In this document: positions 1-5,342 of the stretch, one piece after another
How the letters are laid out: the number at the start of each line of letters is the position of its first letter
Numbering within the stretch: the first letter of the stretch is position 1
Assembly: GCA_903917955.1 (NCBI GenBank)
Contig: CAIXCO010000035.1
Coordinates: 1-11,678 of the forward strand
Direction of reading: 5' to 3'
Length of the DNA: 11,678 bases
Source: an uncultured Chlorobiaceae bacterium
GTDB taxonomy: Bacteria > Bacteroidota > Chlorobiia > Chlorobiales > Chlorobiaceae
Notes under the pieces: generated by a model
Told to the model about the DNA's origin: nothing
Database searches by the model: none
Seen by the model: only the letters and a program-made list of their open reading frames with translations
Position numbers and translations under genes: made by a program

Positions 1-140
1 CTGAGCCGTCCCCACCATGCGGCTATTCTATGAAAACTGCTGCCTGATGGGTCGAATACATTGATCAGCAGGGCAACGAGTATCCCGAAAAACATGATTG
101 GTATCAGGATAAAAAGGAACAAGAGTGTTCTGAAGTTCAT
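1..140 (-). CDS. PlsC-like lysophospholipid acyltransferase, N-terminal fragment (cut by window edge)
   Basis: The reverse strand opens with ATG at 140 and stays open for 46 codons to the window edge. Residues 6-27 form a strongly hydrophobic membrane segment (LLFLFILIPIMFFGILVALL), followed by a short segment reading SSFHRIAAWWGRL. This is the usual start of 1-acyl-glycerol-3-phosphate acyltransferases of the PlsC/LPLAT family, which are membrane-anchored and make phosphatidic acid from lysophosphatidic acid. The diagnostic HX4D catalytic motif would lie beyond the edge, so the assignment is inferred from the N-terminus only. The start sits 18 bases after the thrC stop, on the same strand, with only a weak GAG upstream, so it probably belongs to the thrB-thrC transcription unit. 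It could be another short-chain membrane protein. Confidence 0.6.
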   Translation of the reverse strand, partial: MNFRTLLFLFILIPIMFFGILVALLINVFDPSGSSFHRIAAWWGRL

Positions 141-158
141 TTCGTACTCAGTAAAGGG

Positions 159-1475
159 TTACTGGTCGAGTCCGTTGAGAAAAGAGGCAAGCTCTCTATA
201 CTCTGAACTGATCAAAGTGGCACTTTTCTTCTTTTCCATAAGCTCCGTGAGATTCGGGGGGATAGCGATCTTCTTGCCCAGGGCGCTCTCTATTGCGTCA
301 AGAAATTTGACCGGATGGGCGGTTGAAAGGGCTATACCAGCTTGCCCCGCATTGCTTTCAATGCCTCTGAAGCGTTCAAGGGCACGGTAGGCGACGGCGG
401 TATGTGGATCCATGACATAGCCAAAACGCTCATGGATGGATTGTATGGTGGCGATGGTCTCTTCATCCGAAACGGCAATGCCGGTGATATCCCTTGCCAT
501 GGAGTCGTGGTCGTTGTGGTAGAAATATCTCAGTCGGGCAAAATTGCTCGGGTTGCCGACGTCCATTGCCGTTGAAAGGGTGGTGATGGTCGGACGTGGT
601 TCGTAGCGCCCTTCGTCAATATAGCGGGTCACGCTGTCGTTGGCGTTTGAGGCGGCAATAAAGTGGCCTATGGGGAAACCCATCCGTTTTGCAAGCACAC
701 CTGCGGTGAGGTTTCCGTAGTTGCCGCTTGGGACGGAAACGAGCGGGTTATGGATGCCGAACAGCTCCTTGAGCTGCATGGTTGCCCATGCGTAATAGAA
801 GGATTGCGGGATCAGCCGTGAGATGTTGATGGAGTTGGCCGAGGTAAGCGTCAGAGATTTGTTCAGGTCGGGATCGACAAAGGCCTGTTTGACCATGCGC
901 TGGCAGTCGTCGAAATCGCCCTCTACTTCAAGAGCGTGAACGTTGCCTCCGGCGGTAGTGAGCTGCTGTTCCTGCAGGCGGCTTACCTTTCCTGAGGGAT
1001 AGAGCAGCACGACCCTTGTGTTGGCAATGCCCTGAAAGCCGTAAGCGACGGCGCTTCCCGTATCTCCCGATGTAGCAACAAGGACGGTGATCAGCTTCTC
1101 CTCTTCGGCGGCAAAATAGCCGGTCAGCCGGGCAAGAAAGCGTGCGCCATAATCTTTGAATGCGAGTGTTGGTCCGCAGAAAAGCTCTTCGACAAAGGTG
1201 TTCTGGTCGAGCTGGACAATCGGCGTTTCGAAGGTATAGCAGTTTTCGATGATGTCGCTGAGCTGGTCGGGGGGGATGCTGCCGTCTATAAACTTTTTTG
1301 CGATGGCAAAAGCGATGTTGTTGAAGCTTGCCCCTTCGAGGAGCGTTATTTCTTCGGGCGAGAATCGGGGGATTTCGGAGGGGATATAGAGCCCTCCATC
1401 GGGTGCCAGCCCTTCAAGCGTTGCCTTTTTTATGGAAACGGGTATTGATGACTTATTGGTGCTGAAGTAGATCAT
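159..1475 (-). CDS. thrC: Threonine synthase
   Basis: ThrC converts O-phosphohomoserine to threonine and phosphate using pyridoxal phosphate, the last step of threonine synthesis in the cytoplasm. The 438-residue protein has the N-terminal threonine synthase block (ATLEGLAPDGGLYIP, residues 18-32). The PLP-lysine context is GPTLAFKDYGARF with K107 as the likely Schiff-base lysine. A substrate/PLP-phosphate loop reads ATSGDTGSA at 134-142, a second glycine-rich PLP loop VPSGNYGNLTAG is at 248-259, and a late STAHPVKF block follows. Length and motif order fit the family and nothing looks truncated. The ATG at 1475 begins exactly where the conserved N-terminus begins. The ribosome site in front is poor (AGAACC-type). 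It lies 31 bases after thrB on the same strand, so co-transcription with thrB is likely. Confidence 0.96.
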   Translation of the reverse strand: MIYFSTNKSSIPVSIKKATLEGLAPDGGLYIPSEIPRFSPEEITLLEGASFNNIAFAIAKKFIDGSIPPDQLSDIIENCYTFETPIVQLDQNTFVEELFCGPTLAFKDYGARFLARLTGYFAAEEEKLITVLVATSGDTGSAVAYGFQGIANTRVVLLYPSGKVSRLQEQQLTTAGGNVHALEVEGDFDDCQRMVKQAFVDPDLNKSLTLTSANSINISRLIPQSFYYAWATMQLKELFGIHNPLVSVPSGNYGNLTAGVLAKRMGFPIGHFIAASNANDSVTRYIDEGRYEPRPTITTLSTAMDVGNPSNFARLRYFYHNDHDSMARDITGIAVSDEETIATIQSIHERFGYVMDPHTAVAYRALERFRGIESNAGQAGIALSTAHPVKFLDAIESALGKKIAIPPNLTELMEKKKSATLISSEYRELASFLNGLDQ

Positions 1476-1506
1476 TAGTCGTACGGTTCTCTATTTGACA
1501 ATGGTG

Positions 1507-2469
1507 TTACACTATTCTTGCGCCTTCCTTGCAGATGGGCGATACCCACAGGTCTGACTCAAGGTGGGCTTTTGAGTAGAAGAATGCCTTTTTCATTGCC
1601 TGGCCTACGGCAAGGGCAGTTTTTTCGGAGGAGGAAAAGGCAAAAATTGAGGGGCCGGAGCCTGCAATGCTGCATCCGAGGGCGCCGCTGTCGAGAGCTG
1701 CCTGCTTGACTTCAAAAAAACCGGGGATGAGCGGAGCGCGTTTTGGTTCGGCGATAACGTCCACCAGAGAGCGTCCAATGAGGTCATAGTCGGAGGTGAG
1801 CAGGCCGGCAACAAGAGCGCCGACGTTGCCCCATTGCTCGGTTGCTGTTTTTAGCGAAATCTCCTTGGGCAGCACTGAGCGGGCGTAGGCCGTACGCAGT
1901 TCTGTATGCGGGTGTACCAGGGAGCAGTAGAGGTGTTTGGGTGAGGGAATCGTAATGAGATCAAGCGGTGTGTAACTCCGGATCAGCACGAAATTGCCAA
2001 GAATTGCAGGTGCGGCGTTGTCGGCATGGGCTGAGCCGCAGGCAACCCGCTCCCCTTCAATGGCGAAGTGCACTAACTCCATTTTTGAACAGGGGTTGCC
2101 CATCAGTTCATTTGCGGCTATGAGGGCTGCTGCTGCGCTTGCTGCGCTGCTTCCCATTCCACTGCTGAGCGGCAGGTGTTTTTTGAGCTCAAGGGAGATA
2201 TGGCCGGTAAAATCGATCTGTTTGTGGGCGCGGATATATTCAAGAAATTTCAGGACAACAAAGCTTGATGTGTTTTTTTTTGGGTCAAGCGGAAGCGCAC
2301 CACCGTCGCCTGTGATGCTTACAATTGAAACCGGAGAACCGGAGTGTGGTTGATCGGAAAGCGTGAGAATGACCTCATCACCGGGTTCGGTGATGGCAAA
2401 TCCTAAAACATCAAAGCCACATGCAACGTTTCCGACAGTTGCTGAAGCGAATCCTCTGACAGTTTTCAT
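1507..2469 (-). CDS. thrB: Homoserine kinase (GHMP kinase family)
   Basis: ThrB phosphorylates homoserine to O-phosphohomoserine, the substrate of ThrC encoded next to it. From the chosen start the protein has 320 residues, a normal length. It opens with MKTVRGFASATVGNVACGFD, the typical homoserine kinase N-terminus. The GHMP ATP-binding loop is HLPLSSGMGSSAAS at 98-111, and the C-terminal GHMP block LGCSIAGSGPSIFAF is at 264-278. The frame stays open upstream to a TTG at 2541 and an ATG at 2523, adding 24 or 18 mostly proline-rich residues with no family counterpart; I chose the ATG at 2469 for that reason. None of the three starts has a clear Shine-Dalgarno sequence. A run of nine A's on the coding strand (2273-2281) encodes the Pro-Lys-Lys-Asn stretch around residues 63-66. 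It heads the thrB-thrC unit. Confidence 0.95.
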   Translation of the reverse strand: MKTVRGFASATVGNVACGFDVLGFAITEPGDEVILTLSDQPHSGSPVSIVSITGDGGALPLDPKKNTSSFVVLKFLEYIRAHKQIDFTGHISLELKKHLPLSSGMGSSAASAAAALIAANELMGNPCSKMELVHFAIEGERVACGSAHADNAAPAILGNFVLIRSYTPLDLITIPSPKHLYCSLVHPHTELRTAYARSVLPKEISLKTATEQWGNVGALVAGLLTSDYDLIGRSLVDVIAEPKRAPLIPGFFEVKQAALDSGALGCSIAGSGPSIFAFSSSEKTALAVGQAMKKAFFYSKAHLESDLWVSPICKEGARIV

Positions 2470-2687
2470 ACTGTTTTTTTCGGGCAAAATTCCAGGAGGT
2501 GTTGGCGTAGGGTTAACGTCCATGAAAAGGAAGCTATCCAAATGAGAGAGAGAATTTGAATAACTAAAAGCTTTTCATTAAATTCAGGTTTTATCTTTTG
2601 GTACGGAAAACAGCCCGAGTTGGACTTTAAAAAGAAGGTAAGCAGAATCTTTCTCTTTTCTTAACAAATAACCAAGCGGAATAAGAT
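2470..2687. promoter_or_regulatory. Divergent thrB / atpA intergenic region
   Basis: This AT-rich stretch separates the leftward thr unit from the rightward atpAG unit and must hold both promoters. On the plus strand a weak candidate for atpA is TTGGAC (2620-2625), 17 bases, then CAGAAT (2643-2648), with three and four matches to the sigma-70 hexamers. I could not pick a convincing thrB promoter. A 10-base palindrome AAAAGCTTTT lies at 2566-2575. The sequence before atpA (GCGGAATAAGAT) is a poor ribosome site. The segment 2470-2541 is also open in the thrB frame and could be an N-terminal extension of ThrB, although I think not. Confidence 0.4.
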
Positions 2688-4268
2688 ATGTCTACAACAG
2701 TCAGGCCTGATGAGGTTTCATCCATACTTCGCAAGCAGCTTGCCGGTTTTGAGTCTGAAGCAGAGGTGTATGATGTAGGAACAGTGCTGCAGGTCGGTGA
2801 CGGTATTGCTCGTGTGTATGGTTTATCGAAGGTTGCTGCAGGCGAACTTCTGGAGTTTCCCAACAACGTGATGGGGATGGCTTTAAACCTTGAAGAGGAC
2901 AATGTCGGCGCTGTATTGTTTGGTGAATCAAATCTGGTAAAAGAGGGCGACAGGGTCAAAAGAACCAGTATTCTCGCCTCAATCCCGGTCGGTGAGGCCA
3001 TGCTTGGCCGTGTCATCAATCCTCTGGGTGAACCAATTGATGGCAAGGGCACTATCGAGACTGACATTCGTCTTCCTCTCGAACGCCGTGCTCCTGGAGT
3101 CATTTACCGTAAATCAGTGCATGAGCCGTTGCAGACCGGTCTCAAGGCCATCGATTCCATGATTCCGATTGGTCGCGGACAGCGCGAACTTATCATCGGT
3201 GATCGTCAGACAGGAAAGACTGCTGTGGCGATTGATACTATCATCAACCAGAAAGGCAAGGGCGTTTTCTGTATCTATGTTGCTATCGGTCTGAAAGGCT
3301 CGACGGTGGCCCAGGTTGTCAATACCCTGGAGAAATATGATGCGATGTCCTACACCACTGTTATTTCAGCAACGGCCTCCGATCCTGCACCGTTGCAGTT
3401 TATCGCTCCGTTTGCCGGTGCTACCCTTGGTGAATATTTCCGCGATACGGGCCGCCATGCGCTTGTAGTCTATGATGATCTTTCAAAACAGGCTGTTGCC
3501 TATCGTCAGGTCTCTCTGCTTCTTCGTCGTCCACCGGGACGTGAAGCTTATCCTGGCGACGTTTTTTACTTACACTCCCGTCTGCTTGAAAGAGCTGCGA
3601 AGATCACTGATGATATCGAGGTCGCAAGGAGAATGAACGATCTTCCTGATGTTCTCAAGCCGTTGGTCAAGGGTGGTGGAAGTCTTACCGCACTGCCGGT
3701 TATCGAAACCCAGGCTGGTGACGTTTCGGCCTATATTCCGACCAACGTGATCTCCATCACTGATGGTCAGATCTTCCTTGAATCGAACCTTTTCAACTCT
3801 GGTCAAAGACCTGCTATCAACGTTGGTATTTCGGTTTCCCGTGTTGGTGGAAGTGCCCAGATCAAGGCTATGAAAAAGGTTGCCGGTACCTTGCGTCTCG
3901 ACTTGGCGCAGTTCCGTGAACTTGAGGCCTTTTCGAAATTCGGCTCCGATCTTGATAAAACCACCAAGGCACAGCTCGACAGGGGTGCAAGACTTGTCGA
4001 AATCCTCAAGCAGGGGCAGTATATTCCCATGCCGGTTGAAAAACAGGTTGCCATTATTTTCCTTGGTACCCAGGGGCTGCTCGACTCTGTTGACTTGCGC
4101 TTTATCCGCAAGTTTGAGGAAGAGTTCCTCAGTATGCTTGAGGTTAAGCACAGTGACGTGCTCGCCAAAATTGCCGAGAGCGGTGCGCTTGAGGCTGATG
4201 CGGCAGGCAAGCTCAAGGAGATTGCGGTCAAATTTGTGACAGCTTTCAAGGAAAAGAACAAGGCGTAA
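2688..4268 (+). CDS. atpA: F1Fo ATP synthase subunit alpha
   Basis: AtpA is the non-catalytic nucleotide-binding subunit of the F1 hexamer and forms the ring with beta around the gamma shaft at the cytoplasmic membrane. The 526-residue protein has the N-terminal beta-barrel region (residues about 25-95). The Walker A loop is GDRQTGKT at 171-178, and a Walker-B-like strand ends in VVYDD at 260-264. The alpha/beta signature PAINVGISVS lies at 375-384, followed directly by the arginine-finger region with R385, and then by the C-terminal helical domain. Between ERAA (301-304) and GSLTALP (331-337) there are 26 residues. From memory of the family this is roughly 18 more than in Bacillus or mitochondria and 7 more than in E. 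coli, and it matches an insert described for Bacteroidota/Chlorobiota. The start is fixed by the conserved N-terminus. atpG follows after 49 bases. Confidence 0.98.
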   Translation: MSTTVRPDEVSSILRKQLAGFESEAEVYDVGTVLQVGDGIARVYGLSKVAAGELLEFPNNVMGMALNLEEDNVGAVLFGESNLVKEGDRVKRTSILASIPVGEAMLGRVINPLGEPIDGKGTIETDIRLPLERRAPGVIYRKSVHEPLQTGLKAIDSMIPIGRGQRELIIGDRQTGKTAVAIDTIINQKGKGVFCIYVAIGLKGSTVAQVVNTLEKYDAMSYTTVISATASDPAPLQFIAPFAGATLGEYFRDTGRHALVVYDDLSKQAVAYRQVSLLLRRPPGREAYPGDVFYLHSRLLERAAKITDDIEVARRMNDLPDVLKPLVKGGGSLTALPVIETQAGDVSAYIPTNVISITDGQIFLESNLFNSGQRPAINVGISVSRVGGSAQIKAMKKVAGTLRLDLAQFRELEAFSKFGSDLDKTTKAQLDRGARLVEILKQGQYIPMPVEKQVAIIFLGTQGLLDSVDLRFIRKFEEEFLSMLEVKHSDVLAKIAESGALEADAAGKLKEIAVKFVTAFKEKNKA

Positions 4269-4317
4269 GAGAGAGGTGACAGGTTTTTCAAGCAATTTTT
4301 TAACAGTCCCGTAATAC

Positions 4318-5193
4318 ATGCCTACATTAAAGGATATACGTGTACGAATCAAAGGGGTAAAGTCTACACAGCAGGTCACCAAGGCGATGAAGATGGTGGC
4401 CGCTGCGAAGCTGAGAAGGGCTCAGGAACGGGCTGTAATGGCCCGGCCTTATGCCAAGAAGCTGAAGGAGATGCTTGCTTCCCTCTCTGCAAAGGTAGAT
4501 ACTTCACTCAATCCCATGCTTTCCGCTCGTCCGGAGGTTAACAGGGTTCTTGTGATTCTTGTCACTGCCGACAGGGGGTTGTGCGGTGCGTTTAATACCA
4601 ATGCCATCAAGCTTGCGCATAAAATCATTCATGAGGATTATGCCGCCATTCACAGCAAGGGCGGAGTGAGCCTTATTTGTGCTGGCAGTCGCGGGTTTGA
4701 TTTTTACAGAAAGAGAGAGTACAAGATAGTCAAGGGTTACACGGCCGTTTTTCAGCATCTTGATTTCAGTACGGCAAAAGAGATTGCCGATATCGCCTCG
4801 GGCATGTATCTGCGTGGCGAGGTTGACAGGGTGGTGGTTGCCTACAATGAATTCAAGTCGGTGCTTGCGCCGAACCTGAGAGAGGAGGTGATTCTGCCTA
4901 TTGCCCCTGAAGTTTCAGGCAAGGAGAGCAGCAGTGATTACATTTACGAGCCCTCACCGGCGGCCATTATCGACGTTCTGGTACCCAAGCATCTCAATAC
5001 ACAGATATGGAGAATGATGCTTGAGTCGAATGCTGCAGAGCAGGCGGCCCGCATGTCGGCGATGGATTCTGCTACTGAAAATGCCAAAGAGCTTATGCGG
5101 ACGCTCAACATCAGTTATAACCGTGCACGGCAGGCGGCGATCACGACGGAGCTGAGCGAAATTGTTTCAGGTGCTGATGCCTTGACCAACTGA
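4318..5193 (+). CDS. atpG: F1Fo ATP synthase subunit gamma
   Basis: AtpG forms the rotating central stalk of F1 and couples proton flow through Fo to ATP synthesis in the alpha/beta ring. The 291-residue protein is full length. The N-terminal coiled-coil helix (residues 1-36, containing KSTQQVTKAMKMVAAAKLRR) and the C-terminal helix with the gamma signature ITTELSEIVSGADA (275-288) are both present. The globular domain carries LVTADRGLCGAFNTN at 81-95. No Shine-Dalgarno sequence precedes the ATG at 4318; the purine-rich GAGAGAGGTGACAGG lies about 35 bases upstream, too far away. The start is still secure because the conserved N-terminal helix begins there. It ends an atpA-atpG pair closed by an intrinsic terminator, with no other ATP synthase gene in the window. 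Confidence 0.97.
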   Translation: MPTLKDIRVRIKGVKSTQQVTKAMKMVAAAKLRRAQERAVMARPYAKKLKEMLASLSAKVDTSLNPMLSARPEVNRVLVILVTADRGLCGAFNTNAIKLAHKIIHEDYAAIHSKGGVSLICAGSRGFDFYRKREYKIVKGYTAVFQHLDFSTAKEIADIASGMYLRGEVDRVVVAYNEFKSVLAPNLREEVILPIAPEVSGKESSSDYIYEPSPAAIIDVLVPKHLNTQIWRMMLESNAAEQAARMSAMDSATENAKELMRTLNISYNRARQAAITTELSEIVSGADALTN

Positions 5194-5220
5194 TTGTTTC
5201 TTTGATGTTACTTTTTACTT

Positions 5221-5248
5221 AAAGCGCCTGCAAGGGCGCTTTTTTTTT
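5221..5248 (+). terminator. Intrinsic terminator after atpG
   Basis: A perfect 8-base-pair stem (AAAGCGCC at 5221-5228 with GGCGCTTT at 5235-5242), a 6-base loop TGCAAG, and a run of nine T's (5240-5248) that overlaps the end of the stem. It begins 28 bases after the atpG stop. It should end atpAG transcription and separate it from thrA. Confidence 0.93.
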
Positions 5249-5258
5249 GCTGCACTCA

Positions 5259-5288
5259 TTGCCACTCATTCGGGAAATGATTTATATT
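5259..5288 (+). promoter_or_regulatory. Candidate sigma-70-type promoter for thrA-cinA
   Basis: TTGCCA (5259-5264) is followed by 18 bases and TATATT (5283-5288). Each hexamer matches the consensus in five of six positions. It lies just after the atpAG terminator and about 55 bases before the thrA start, where a promoter is needed. The octamer CACTCATT occurs twice (5253-5260 and 5263-5270), its copies offset by ten bases, one helical turn, across the -35 element. The leader also repeats GTTGGT at 5295-5300 and 5304-5309. Regulation by these repeats is inference. Confidence 0.55.
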
Positions 5289-5342
5289 TTATAAGTTGGT
5301 GGTGTTGGTTGTTCACTCTTTTTTCATATTCAATTCACAGGC

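Noticed and set aside
3570..4382. 270-codon open frame antisense to atpA and the start of atpG
   Set aside because: It lies wholly opposite highly conserved F1 subunit genes, has no recognisable domain, and is explained by codon bias of the sense strand.
5277..5294. Tiny ORF (Met-Ile-Tyr-Ile-Leu-stop) before thrA as an attenuation leader peptide
   Set aside because: It overlaps the -10 element of the candidate promoter, has no ribosome site, and lacks the runs of threonine or isoleucine codons expected of thr attenuators.
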